NCBI RefSeq assembly: GCF_900103325.1
Contig: NZ_FMXM01000004.1
Coordinates: forward strand, 62,001-126,000
DNA from: Mesorhizobium qingshengii
GTDB taxonomy: Bacteria > Pseudomonadota > Alphaproteobacteria > Rhizobiales > Rhizobiaceae
Length of the DNA stretch: 64,000 nt
Reading direction: 5' to 3'
Under the pieces are notes generated by a model, which saw only the letters and a program-made list of their open reading frames with translations, had not been told where the DNA came from and ran no database searches. Below, piece by piece: positions 16,348 through 25,845 of this stretch. The stretch's first letter is position 1. Each line of letters starts with the position of its first letter. Made by a program: the position numbers and the translations under genes.

Positions 16348-17091
16348 TCAGAGCAGAGGGTCGATGATGGCCGACATTTCCTCAATCGACATCGCCCCTT
16401 TGTAGGTCTTACCGTTTATGAAGAAGGTCGGCGTTGAATCGACCTTGAATTCATTGGCGCCGCGCTTCTGGACCGATCTCACATCGTCCAGAAGTTTCTG
16501 GTCCGTCAAGCAGGCCTCGAAGGACTCCTGTGTAAAACCGGCGAGCTTCGAGATTTGCAGTAGCGCATCCTTGGTGTTGGCGACGCCAACCCAGTTCGCC
16601 TGCTGCCTGAACAGGACATCCACCATCGGGAAATAGTTATCCTTGGCGCAACGCGCCAGCATGAAACCGGCCTCGGCGCTCGGATCGAACGGGAATTCGC
16701 GCAGGATGTAGCGGGCCTTGCCCGTGTCGATGTACTTCGTCTTCAGATCCGGGAAGGTGGTCTCGGCGAAATGCGCGCAGTGCGGGCAGGTCATCGAGGC
16801 GTATTCGACGATGGTGACCTTGGCGTCGTCCTTGCCAAGCTGCTTGTCGGGCAGCGCACCCGGCTTCAGCAATTCCGCCATGTCCACCGTGCCCTGTGCT
16901 TCCGGCGCGGTAGCGGCGGCCGGCGTGGCCGGCTTCGCGGGCGCGGCCGGGGCGGCAGGCTTGACATCCGCGGCCTTGGCTTCCTCGCCGGAGTCGCTGC
17001 AAGCCGCGAGCAGGGCCACCGCCGGAATGGCGGCCAGCGAAGACAGAAGGTTTCTGCGAGACAAGCTTGCGCCAAACGGGGGACGGTTCAT
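16348..17091 (-). CDS. DsbA-family thiol:disulfide oxidoreductase, lipoprotein
   Basis: 247 residues from the ATG at 17091; a GTG three codons upstream is an alternative. A twin-Arg-like SRRNLL and hydrophobic segment end in a lipobox LLAAC, so the protein is probably a membrane-anchored periplasmic lipoprotein. An Ala/Pro/Lys-rich linker (about residues 40-65) leads to a DsbA-like thioredoxin domain with the CPHC active site in EYASMTCPHCAHFAE. FFINGKTYKGAMS near the C-terminus includes the cis-Pro region (DSTPTFF). It resembles the BdbD/DsbA oxidases that introduce or shuffle disulfides. Confidence 0.9.
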   Translation of the reverse strand: MNRPPFGASLSRRNLLSSLAAIPAVALLAACSDSGEEAKAADVKPAAPAAPAKPATPAAATAPEAQGTVDMAELLKPGALPDKQLGKDDAKVTIVEYASMTCPHCAHFAETTFPDLKTKYIDTGKARYILREFPFDPSAEAGFMLARCAKDNYFPMVDVLFRQQANWVGVANTKDALLQISKLAGFTQESFEACLTDQKLLDDVRSVQKRGANEFKVDSTPTFFINGKTYKGAMSIEEMSAIIDPLL

Positions 17092-17233
17092 ACGAATCAC
17101 CTGACAAGGGTTGGATTTTGCAATGCAAAAGCACGAAAAGGCGAGAGTTGGCGCGAATTAAGGCATCCCTGTCCCCAATCCAATCGCGAAACCTGACAAG
17201 GGCGATCACGAATGCGCGAGATTGGCGACAAAT

Positions 17234-17734
17234 CTATGACTTCCTTTCCCCAATAATGGTCGCGCCAAGTTTTTCCAACGAGGCGCGCAGTCCATCATCG
17301 TCGATCAGGCCGACAGTGCCCGACAATTTCGTCTTCTCGGCCGCGGTCAGCGGCCTCAAGGTCGGTTTAGGCCGTCCTTTGTCCGCTGTCACCGGTTTCT
17401 GCAGGATTTTGATCCGGCTGATGGCGGTGAAGCCGAGGAAGGCGTTGACCCGGTTGATGATCTCGCCGGTCTCGTGCTGCAGGTGGAGTGCGGCCATGCC
17501 TTCGCAGGCGATGACCAGCACCGCCGGCTCGAACGGATCGTCTTCATGCATGCGGCGCGGCCACTGGATTTTCTCGGGACGAGAGCGGCTGGCGAGGCGC
17601 GGACCGGCGATCTCTTCCCATGACTGGACGAGGCCGATCGAAATGCCGGCCCGCTTGCGCAGCACCGGATCGAGGATTTCGGTTGCAAGATCGCTCACCG
17701 GGACGGGATTGCCGTAGGGCTTTCTCCCTGCCAT
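17234..17734 (-). CDS. DUF721 / DciA-like protein
   Basis: 166 residues. The N-terminal DUF721 region has LATEILDPVLRKRAGISIGL and VQSWEEIAGPRLASRSRPEK, as in the DciA family, which loads the replicative helicase DnaB in bacteria lacking DnaC. A conserved LLVIACEGMAALHLQHET-like block follows (positions 17470-17540). Alphaproteobacterial members often sit between a DsbA-like gene and mutY, as here; it is divergent from mutY with 54 bp between them. Confidence 0.85.
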   Translation of the reverse strand: MAGRKPYGNPVPVSDLATEILDPVLRKRAGISIGLVQSWEEIAGPRLASRSRPEKIQWPRRMHEDDPFEPAVLVIACEGMAALHLQHETGEIINRVNAFLGFTAISRIKILQKPVTADKGRPKPTLRPLTAAEKTKLSGTVGLIDDDGLRASLEKLGATIIGERKS

Positions 17735-17788
17735 GTACGTCCTCCAGCCACGACCTTCATCAGCATCGCCAAGGCCAATTCCCGATCA

Positions 17789-18970
17789 ATGGCACCAGCA
17801 GACCAGACCCGCAAGACCGCATCCAGAGATAGCAGCGCTGCTGCATCTGGAGATAGCAGCGCAGCTGCATCTGGAAGCGGCGACGACATCGCGTCCCGCC
17901 TGCTCGGCTGGTACGACATCCATCACCGCGAGCTACCGTGGCGTATCACGCCGCGGCAGCATGCGCGCGGCGTGCGGCCCGACCCTTATCGTATCTGGCT
18001 GTCCGAAGTCATGCTGCAGCAGACCACGGTTGAAGCCGTGAAGACTTATTTCCGCGCATTCGTCGAGAAATGGCCTAACGTCGAGGCGCTCGCCGCGGCA
18101 CCGACCGAGGATGTGATGAAGGCCTGGGCCGGGCTCGGCTATTACTCCCGAGCCCGCAATCTCAAGGCGTGTGCCGATCTGGTGGCCGGGCGCGGCGGCC
18201 GGTTTCCCGACACAGAGGCTGGCCTGAGGGACCTGCCCGGCATCGGCGCCTATACGTCGGCGGCCATCACGGCGATCGCCTTCGACCAGCCGGCCGCCGT
18301 CGTCGACGGCAATGTCGAACGCGTCATCTCCCGCCTGTTTTCGATCACCACGCCGCTGAGCGAAGCCAAGGCTGTGATCCGTGCCCATGTCGAGCGCATG
18401 ATGCCAGGGACGAGGCCGGGCGACTTCGCCCAGGCGATGATGGATCTGGGGGCGACGATCTGCACGCCGCGCCGGCCACGCTGCATGCTGTGCCCGCTAC
18501 GCGAAGACTGCAGCGCCACTGTTTCAGGCGATCCCGAGCACTTCCCCGTGCGCCTGCCGAAGGCCGACAAGCCGTTGCGGCGCGGCGCGGCCTTCGTCGC
18601 CGTGCGCGGCGACGGCGCCATCCTTCTGCGCAAGCGGCCGGAAAGAGGCCTGCTCGGCGGCATGACCGAGGTGCCGACGACCGACTGGACGGCGCGGGTC
18701 GACGGCGCGACCACCGAGGCGGCAGCGCCTTTCCCCGCCAACTGGCGGCCTGCTGGCCAGATTGCCCATGTCTTCACCCATTTCGTGCTTGAGCTCGACG
18801 TCTTTCGTGCCGAGGTGAACGTCGCCGCGCCGGCGGGGCATTTCTGGTCGCTGGCCCATGAAATTTCCGGCGAGGCACTGCCCACTGTCATGAAAAAGGC
18901 AATCGAGGCTGCGATACCCGGCGCGACGAAAAAACCGTCGCCACACTATGTAAAGAGGCCCCATGACTGA
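17789..18970 (+). CDS. mutY: A/G-specific adenine glycosylase MutY
   Basis: 393 residues. It removes adenine mispaired with 8-oxoguanine. The HhH-GPD domain includes WLSEVMLQQTTV (catalytic E73), the hairpin LPGIGAYTSAAI and VVDGNVERV (catalytic D173). The 4Fe-4S cluster cysteines are C225, C232, C235 and C241 (C-x6-C-x2-C-x5-C). The C-terminal ~130 residues form the NUDIX-like 8-oxoG recognition domain. The N-terminus has an extra ~30 residues coded by a tandem repeat. The stop overlaps the start of the next gene by 8 nt, so the two are likely co-transcribed. Confidence 0.96.
   Translation: MAPADQTRKTASRDSSAAASGDSSAAASGSGDDIASRLLGWYDIHHRELPWRITPRQHARGVRPDPYRIWLSEVMLQQTTVEAVKTYFRAFVEKWPNVEALAAAPTEDVMKAWAGLGYYSRARNLKACADLVAGRGGRFPDTEAGLRDLPGIGAYTSAAITAIAFDQPAAVVDGNVERVISRLFSITTPLSEAKAVIRAHVERMMPGTRPGDFAQAMMDLGATICTPRRPRCMLCPLREDCSATVSGDPEHFPVRLPKADKPLRRGAAFVAVRGDGAILLRKRPERGLLGGMTEVPTTDWTARVDGATTEAAAPFPANWRPAGQIAHVFTHFVLELDVFRAEVNVAAPAGHFWSLAHEISGEALPTVMKKAIEAAIPGATKKPSPHYVKRPHD
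17827..17874 (+). repeat. 24-bp tandem repeat in the mutY N-terminal extension
   Basis: Two adjacent 24-nt units (17827-17850 and 17851-17874) that differ at one or two positions, each coding DSSAAASG. They lie before the conserved start of the glycosylase fold, so they add a disordered tail. Confidence 0.85.
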
Positions 18971-19574
18971 AGTCCGCCACATCGTTTTCGACATCGGCAG
19001 AGTGCTGATCCACTACGATCCCAACATTCCGTTCAGCCGGCTGATTCCCGACGAGAAGGAGCGGAAATGGTTCTTCGACAATGTCTGCACGCATGATTGG
19101 AACATCGAGCAGGACCGTGGCCGGACCTGGGAAGAGGCCGAGGCGCTGCTGATCGCCGAGCATCCCGATCACGCGGAAAACATTCGCAATTTCCGCCGCT
19201 ACTGGCACGACATGGTGCCGCATGCCTATGACGACAGCGTCGCCATCATGGTCGGCCTGATCGAGAGCGGTCACGACGTGACCATGCTGACCAACTTCGC
19301 CACCGACACGTTGGCCGAGGCGCGCAAGCGCTTCGATTTTCTGGAACGGCCGCGCGGCGTCACCATCTCCGGCGAGATCGGCATGATCAAGCCGGATCGC
19401 GGCATCTATGATCATCACGTCGCCACGTTCGGCCTCGAGCCGTCGGCCACCTTGTTCATCGACGACAGCCAGAAGAATGTCGACGGCGCCAAGGCGGCCG
19501 GCTGGCAATCGGTGCTGTTCACCGACGCGACGACGCTTCAAGCGGACCTTCAGCGCCTCGGAATCAAAGCGTGA
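18963..19574 (+). CDS. HAD-family hydrolase (YihX-like)
   Basis: 203 residues. Motif I is VFDIGRVLIHYDP (D-x-G rather than D-x-D, as in E. coli YihX, a sugar-phosphate phosphatase), motif II LTNFA, motif III K in IGMIKPDRGIY and motif IV FIDDSQKNVDGAKAAGW. The substrate cannot be inferred. It overlaps the 3' end of mutY and is probably in the same operon. Confidence 0.88.
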   Translation: MTEVRHIVFDIGRVLIHYDPNIPFSRLIPDEKERKWFFDNVCTHDWNIEQDRGRTWEEAEALLIAEHPDHAENIRNFRRYWHDMVPHAYDDSVAIMVGLIESGHDVTMLTNFATDTLAEARKRFDFLERPRGVTISGEIGMIKPDRGIYDHHVATFGLEPSATLFIDDSQKNVDGAKAAGWQSVLFTDATTLQADLQRLGIKA

Positions 19575-19642
19575 TTTGAATCGCTTGCGGTGATCCAATG
19601 AGGTTTTGAATCAACGCAAATTAGGGCAGCAAATGGCAGGGC

Positions 19643-20827
<1,185 letters not shown>

Positions 20828-20939
20828 TCAGCGTAAACATTCGGTGAAGACCGCCGAGTTTGCGAAGGCCGACCTGTTGGTGTATGCCGCGCCGCCTGAG
20901 CCTTCCGAGGCCCCTTCTCCTCCCACTGTCCGGATAACC

Positions 20940-21629
20940 ATGCCCCAGCCAGACCTTGTCATCTTCGATTGCGACGGCGTTCTCGTCGATTCCGAAATCA
21001 TCGCCGCGCGTGTCGAGGCCGAGCTGCTGACCTTGGCCGGGTACGAAATTTCGGCCGAGGAAATTGCGGAAACCTATGCCGGCCTGACCTTCAAGGACAT
21101 CATGATGCGGGTCGAGGAGAAGTCCAGCATCCCGTTCCAGGCCTCACTCATCGACCGCGCCGAGGATCTGGTCGACCGCAAGTTGCGCAGCGACGTCCGT
21201 GCCATCGATGGCGTGCGCGAGGCGGTCGCCGCGGTAACGGCGCCGCGCTGTGTCTGCTCGAATTCGCGCACCGAGCGGGTCGAGTTCATGCTGGAGAAAG
21301 TGCACCTGATGCCGTTTTTCGCTGGCCGGATATTTTCGGCGCTGGAAATACCGAGCAAGAAGACCAAGCCCGCGCCCGACGTGTTCCTGTTTGCGGCGGA
21401 AAAGCTCAACGCGAATCCGGCGAGCACCTTTGTCATCGAGGATTCCGTGCATGGCGTCCACGGCGCCAGGGCAGCCGGCATGCGCGTGATCGGCTTCACT
21501 GGTGCCGGACACAATTATCCCGGTCATGCCGACGCGCTGACCGAAGCCGGCGCCGAAACGGTGATCCGCCGCTGGGCGGAGCTGAAAAGCGTCATCGCGG
21601 CGCTGTCGGAGTGGTCGGCCGATGCTTGA
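20940..21629 (+). CDS. HAD-superfamily phosphatase (beta-phosphoglucomutase-like, subfamily IA)
   Basis: 229 residues from the ATG at 20940, just before IFDCDGVLVDSE (motif I with D-x-D). The cap domain is about residues 20-90, VCSNSRTERVEFML is motif II, K in PSKKTKPAPDVFLFA is motif III and FVIEDSVHGVHGARAAGM is motif IV. It resembles hydrolases acting on sugar phosphates or phosphoglycolate; the substrate is unknown. The frame extends far upstream over the ccrM promoter, which I reject. Confidence 0.9.
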   Translation: MPQPDLVIFDCDGVLVDSEIIAARVEAELLTLAGYEISAEEIAETYAGLTFKDIMMRVEEKSSIPFQASLIDRAEDLVDRKLRSDVRAIDGVREAVAAVTAPRCVCSNSRTERVEFMLEKVHLMPFFAGRIFSALEIPSKKTKPAPDVFLFAAEKLNANPASTFVIEDSVHGVHGARAAGMRVIGFTGAGHNYPGHADALTEAGAETVIRRWAELKSVIAALSEWSADA

Positions 21630-21630
21630 A

Positions 21631-21656
21631 AACGTGCGTCCGTCCGGACGCACGTT
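21631..21656. terminator. Bidirectional hairpin between convergent genes
   Basis: A perfect inverted repeat with 11-nt arms AACGTGCGTCC and GGACGCACGTT and a 4-nt loop, one base after the HAD stop and 14 bases before the stop of the opposing lipoprotein gene. There is no long T run, so it is a likely rather than certain terminator. Confidence 0.6.
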
Positions 21657-21670
21657 GGGCAGGTAGCCCC

Positions 21671-22396
21671 TTAATTTGTCGCCACTTTCTTCCTGTGGGT
21701 CTTCTTCGGCTTGTCGGTCGTCGCCTTGGGTGCGGTCTCATCGTAGCCGGCATAGGCCTGATAATCCTGCGCCGTCGGCTCCGGCACGACGACACTGGAA
21801 TCGGTGAAGACGAACTGTGTGGCGACCGAGGGGTCGGTCACCTGGACTTGATACTGGTGAAGCTGCGAGTAAAGCACTTCGGTGCCGTGCATCACCGCGG
21901 TGCGGATCGGCATGGTGATGGTGCCGGGCGAGAACTTCGGCCCCGGCACGATCCTGCCGGCGACCGCTATCTTCATCGTCAGCTGCCCGTTGGCGCGGCT
22001 GCAGTCGCGGGTCACGTCGCTGATCGAGGCCTGATAAATGATCCTCGCCGAATCGTCGGGCGGAGTAGCAGCGGCGGCGTCAGCCGCAGCCTGGGCCGCA
22101 GCATCCTGCGCGGCATCGCCGGTCTTCTTGAGCTTGGGCTTGGACTTCTGGACGTCCTTGCCATACGTGTTGAAGAAGGCCGTGCCATCTCGCACAGTCA
22201 CCCTCGGACAATAGGCCTGCAACTGGCTGGCCAGGACCTTGGGATCCTGCGGTGGCGGTGGCGCCGTCGGGTCCTTCTTGCCGATGCCGAGGTTCAGGAT
22301 GCCATTGTCGCCCGATTGGCAGCCGGCGGCGGCAAGCATAAAGCCGGTGAGCGCAAGACCCGCCAAAAAGCGACCACTGAATGTACGAAACGCCAT
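21671..22396 (-). CDS. Putative lipoprotein of unknown function
   Basis: 241 residues from the ATG at 22396 (MAFRTFSGRFLAGLALTGF). The signal peptide ends in the lipobox LAAAGC, so it is probably anchored in the outer or inner membrane. The mature part starts with a Gly/Asp/Pro-rich linker, followed by a domain with two Cys (CPRV and DCSRANGQ) and YQASISDVTRDC-like segments. The C-terminus is basic (KPKKTHRKKV). Similar proteins are common in rhizobia, but I know no function. Confidence 0.8.
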   Translation of the reverse strand: MAFRTFSGRFLAGLALTGFMLAAAGCQSGDNGILNLGIGKKDPTAPPPPQDPKVLASQLQAYCPRVTVRDGTAFFNTYGKDVQKSKPKLKKTGDAAQDAAAQAAADAAAATPPDDSARIIYQASISDVTRDCSRANGQLTMKIAVAGRIVPGPKFSPGTITMPIRTAVMHGTEVLYSQLHQYQVQVTDPSVATQFVFTDSSVVVPEPTAQDYQAYAGYDETAPKATTDKPKKTHRKKVATN

Positions 22397-22525
22397 GAAA
22401 CTGCACTTCCCTCTCGCAAAGCTGGTGACGTATATCAACCGCGCGGCAAAAATGCGACTGAGCCAGCGCAGAAATTAACCACCTTCTGGTGAACGGAAAA
22501 GCCAAGCGGCAATGGATTTGTGACG

Positions 22526-23923
22526 ATGCAATATGTGAGTACCCGCGGGGAAGCGCCCGTGCTTGGATTTTCCGACGCCGTGCTGGCTGGCCTGGCGCGC
22601 GACGGCGGGCTCTATGTCCCGCGTGAGTGGCCGCGGTTCTCCGCCGCCGAGATCCGCGCCATGCGCGGCCTTGCCTATCCCGATCTTGCCATCCGCGTGC
22701 TGTCGCCGTTCCTTGGCGACGAAATCCCGGCGCCCGTCTTCGAACGCCTGGTGCGCGAGGCCTATGCCACTTTCCGCCACGAAGCCGTCTGCCCGCTGGT
22801 GCAGACCGGCCCCAACACCTTCATCCTGGAACTCTTCCACGGCCCGACGCTCGCCTTCAAGGACGTGGCGATGCAGTTGCTCGCCCGGCTGATGGACCAT
22901 GTGCTTGCCGAACGCGACCAGCACGCCACCATCGTCGGCGCCACGTCAGGCGATACCGGCGGGGCGGCCATCGATGCCTTTGCCGGCCGCAGCCGCACCG
23001 ACATCTTCATCCTTTTCCCACATGGCCGCGTCTCGCCGGTGCAGCAGCGGCAGATGACGACATCGACGGCTGAAAACGTCCATGCGCTGGCGATCGAAGG
23101 CAATTTCGACGATTGCCAGGGCCTGCTCAAGGACATGTTCAACGATCACGGCTTCCGCGACCGGGTTGCGCTGTCCGGGGTCAATTCGATCAACTGGGCC
23201 CGCATCATGGCCCAGATCGTCTATTATTTCTCCTCGGCGCTGTCGCTCGGCGCGCCCGACAGGCCGGTGTCCTTCACGGTGCCGACCGGCAATTTCGGCG
23301 ATATCTTCGCCGGCTACGCCGCCAAGAAGATGGGCCTGCCGATCGAGCGACTGGTCATCGCCACCAACGACAACGACATCCTGGCGCGCACCTTCGCGAC
23401 CGGCGAATACCGCACCAAGGGCGTCTTTGCGACCACTTCGCCGTCGATGGACATCCAGGTGTCGTCGAACTTCGAGCGTTTGCTGTTCGAGGCATCCGGC
23501 CGGGACGCCACGACCGTGCGGCGCTACATGGCCGGGCTCAAACAGTCCGGCGCCTTCACCATCGAAGCGGCGGAGATCGGCAGGATGCGGTCCGAATTCG
23601 ACGCCGGCCGCGCAACGATGGACGAGGTCGCCGCCACGATCCGCTCGACGCTTGCGGCCAGCAACTATTTGCTCGATCCGCATACCGCGGCAGCCGTGCA
23701 TGTGGCGGCGGGCAAGGCGGCCGGCGCCGTGCCTATGGTGGTGCTGGGCACCGCCCATCCGGCGAAATTTCCGGCCGCCGTCGAAGCCGCCAGTGGCGTG
23801 TCGCCCGCACTGCCCGCATGGCTAGGTGGGTTGATGACCGCGCACGAAAAATACACGGTACTTCCATCCGACCTGAAAATGGTGGAAGATTACGTCGGCC
23901 GCCGCGCGCGAGCGGCGCGTTAG
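22526..23923 (+). CDS. thrC: Threonine synthase
   Basis: 465 residues from the ATG at 22526 (MQYVSTRGEAP); a GTG two codons earlier is possible. It converts O-phosphohomoserine to threonine with PLP. The PLP lysine is K112 in GPTLAFKDVAMQ, and the phosphate-binding loop is GATSGDTGGAAIDAF. The N-terminal YVSTRG and the length are typical of the long proteobacterial type. It is followed after 14 nt by the M16 peptidase gene, likely the same operon. Homoserine kinase is encoded at 32-33 kb. Confidence 0.97.
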   Translation: MQYVSTRGEAPVLGFSDAVLAGLARDGGLYVPREWPRFSAAEIRAMRGLAYPDLAIRVLSPFLGDEIPAPVFERLVREAYATFRHEAVCPLVQTGPNTFILELFHGPTLAFKDVAMQLLARLMDHVLAERDQHATIVGATSGDTGGAAIDAFAGRSRTDIFILFPHGRVSPVQQRQMTTSTAENVHALAIEGNFDDCQGLLKDMFNDHGFRDRVALSGVNSINWARIMAQIVYYFSSALSLGAPDRPVSFTVPTGNFGDIFAGYAAKKMGLPIERLVIATNDNDILARTFATGEYRTKGVFATTSPSMDIQVSSNFERLLFEASGRDATTVRRYMAGLKQSGAFTIEAAEIGRMRSEFDAGRATMDEVAATIRSTLAASNYLLDPHTAAAVHVAAGKAAGAVPMVVLGTAHPAKFPAAVEAASGVSPALPAWLGGLMTAHEKYTVLPSDLKMVEDYVGRRARAAR

Positions 23924-23937
23924 GGAGTACAAGCCAT

Positions 23938-25230
23938 ATGGGTGTTGAGGTAAGCCGTCTGTCGAACGGCCTGACAGTCGCCACCGAAACCCTTCAAAGC
24001 ATCGAATCGGTTGCCCTTGGTGCCTGGGTCAAGTCCGGTGCCCGCAATGAGCGTGACGAAGAGCATGGCATGGCCCATCTGCTCGAACACATGGCGTTCA
24101 AGGGGACGAAGCGGCGAAGCGCCTTCGAAATCGCCTCGGAAATCGAGGATGTCGGTGGTGAGATCAATGCGGCCACCAGTGTCGAGACCACCTCCTACTA
24201 TGCGCGGGTGCTTTCCGACGACGTGCCGCTGGCTGTCGACATCCTTGCCGACATCCTGCAGGAATCCGAGTTCGACCCGCAGGAACTCGAACGCGAGCAG
24301 CACGTGATCCTGCAGGAGATCGGCGCCGCACACGACACACCCGACGACATCGTCTTCGACCGTTTCACCGAGACGGCGTTTCGCCATCAGACGATCGGTC
24401 GCTCGATCCTGGGCACGCCCGAGACCGTCAAATCCTTCACCTCGAAGCAGTTGCACGATTTCATCGAACGGCAATATGGCGCCGAGCGCATGGTGATCGT
24501 GGCCGCCGGCGACATCAAGCACGACAATTTCGTGCGCGAGGTCGAAAAGCACCTCGGTGGCTTCCGCAGCAAGGCCGACAGCACCATCCCGCAATATGCG
24601 CAATATGTCGGTGGCGACTTCCGCGAGGATCGCGACCTGATGGACGCGCAGATCGTGCTGGGCTTCGAGGGCCGCGCCTATCACGTGCGCGACTTCTATG
24701 CCTCGCAGGTGCTGTCGATGATTCTCGGCGGCGGCATGTCGTCGCGTCTTTTCCAGGAAGTCCGTGAGAAACGCGGCCTGTGCTATTCGGTCTATGCCTT
24801 CCACTGGGGTTTTTCCGACACCGGCATCTTCGGCGTCCATGCCGCGACCGGCCAGAGCGACATCGCCGAACTGGTGCCTGTCATCATCGACGAATTGCAG
24901 AAGGCCGGCGAGAACATCCTGCAGGAAGAACTTGACCGGGCGCGCGCCCAATATCGCGCCGGGCTGATCATGTCCGCCGAAAGCCCGGCCAGCCGCGCCT
25001 CGCAGATCGCACGGCAGATGCTTCTGTTCGGCCGGCCGATCGGCAAGGAGGAACTGATGGAGCGGCTGTCGGCGCTGACGGTCCAACGGCTGACCGATCT
25101 GTCGTCGCGGCTGTTCTCGACCAAGCCGACGCTTACCGCGGTCGGGCCTGTGGGTACGCTGGCACCATACGAGGCGATCCTCGATTCGCTTGCGGGCACG
25201 CAGACCACGGCCCGCAAGCTCGCCGTCTAA
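23938..25230 (+). CDS. M16 family zinc metallopeptidase (mitochondrial-processing-peptidase-like)
   Basis: 430 residues. The inverted zinc motif is H47-L-L-E50-H51 in GMAHLLEHMAFKGTKRR, with the distal Glu in the E-REQHVILQEI region (about residue 125). The glycine-rich loop GGGMSSRLFQEVREKRGLCY marks the second half. This is the usual alphaproteobacterial M16B peptidase downstream of thrC, closest to the beta subunit of mitochondrial processing peptidase. The substrate is unknown. Confidence 0.93.
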   Translation: MGVEVSRLSNGLTVATETLQSIESVALGAWVKSGARNERDEEHGMAHLLEHMAFKGTKRRSAFEIASEIEDVGGEINAATSVETTSYYARVLSDDVPLAVDILADILQESEFDPQELEREQHVILQEIGAAHDTPDDIVFDRFTETAFRHQTIGRSILGTPETVKSFTSKQLHDFIERQYGAERMVIVAAGDIKHDNFVREVEKHLGGFRSKADSTIPQYAQYVGGDFREDRDLMDAQIVLGFEGRAYHVRDFYASQVLSMILGGGMSSRLFQEVREKRGLCYSVYAFHWGFSDTGIFGVHAATGQSDIAELVPVIIDELQKAGENILQEELDRARAQYRAGLIMSAESPASRASQIARQMLLFGRPIGKEELMERLSALTVQRLTDLSSRLFSTKPTLTAVGPVGTLAPYEAILDSLAGTQTTARKLAV

Positions 25231-25245
25231 GCCCCTCAAAGCGTC

Positions 25246-25842
25246 GTGTTCGCACTCCCTTTCTTTCGCCGTGACCTGCCGGCACTGAAGGGTGACCGCG
25301 TCACGCTGCGTGTGCCGTTCACGAATGACTACCGCGAATGGGCGGTGCTGCGCGGCGAGAGCCGCGCCTTCCTGGAGCCATGGGAGCCGCGCTGGACCCC
25401 CGATGAACTCGACCGTACGGCATGGCGGCTGCGCATCAGCCGCTACCGCGAAGACTATGCCCAGGGAACCGCGATCGCCTTCTTCATCTTCGAGAAGAGC
25501 AGCGGCAAGCTGGCGGGCGGCATAACGCTCGGCAACATACGCCACGGCGTTTCGCAGAGCGGTCACGTCGGCTACTGGATCGGAGAGCGCTTTGGCGGCC
25601 GTGGCCTGATGACCGACGCTGTCAAGGTGGTGGCGCGCTTCGCCTTCGATACGCTGAGGTTGCACCGGATCGAGGCGGCCTGTATTCCCGACAACGCCCG
25701 GTCGATCCGCGTGCTTGAAAAAGCCGGATTCCGGCGCGAAGGACTTCTGCGATCCTATCTCCGGATCAACGGCATCTGGCAGGACCACTACCTCTACGCC
25801 CGGATCGCGGACGATCCGCCGGGCGCTGGAACGAAGGACTGA
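25246..25842 (+). CDS. GNAT acetyltransferase (RimJ/RimL-like)
   Basis: 198 residues with a GTG start at 25246, 15 nt after the M16 stop. The acetyl-CoA motif is SGHVGYWIGERFGGRGLMT, followed by FDTLRLHRIEAACIPDNARS and VLEKAGFRREGLLR, the pattern of ribosomal-protein Ser/Ala N-acetyltransferases (RimJ). An upstream motif GDRVTLRVP is also typical. It probably acetylates a protein N-terminus. Confidence 0.9.
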   Translation: MFALPFFRRDLPALKGDRVTLRVPFTNDYREWAVLRGESRAFLEPWEPRWTPDELDRTAWRLRISRYREDYAQGTAIAFFIFEKSSGKLAGGITLGNIRHGVSQSGHVGYWIGERFGGRGLMTDAVKVVARFAFDTLRLHRIEAACIPDNARSIRVLEKAGFRREGLLRSYLRINGIWQDHYLYARIADDPPGAGTKD

Positions 25843-25845
25843 TTT

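Noticed and set aside
14611..16437. Long plus-strand frames over smc
   Set aside because: Antisense to the SMC coiled coil and head; no motifs.
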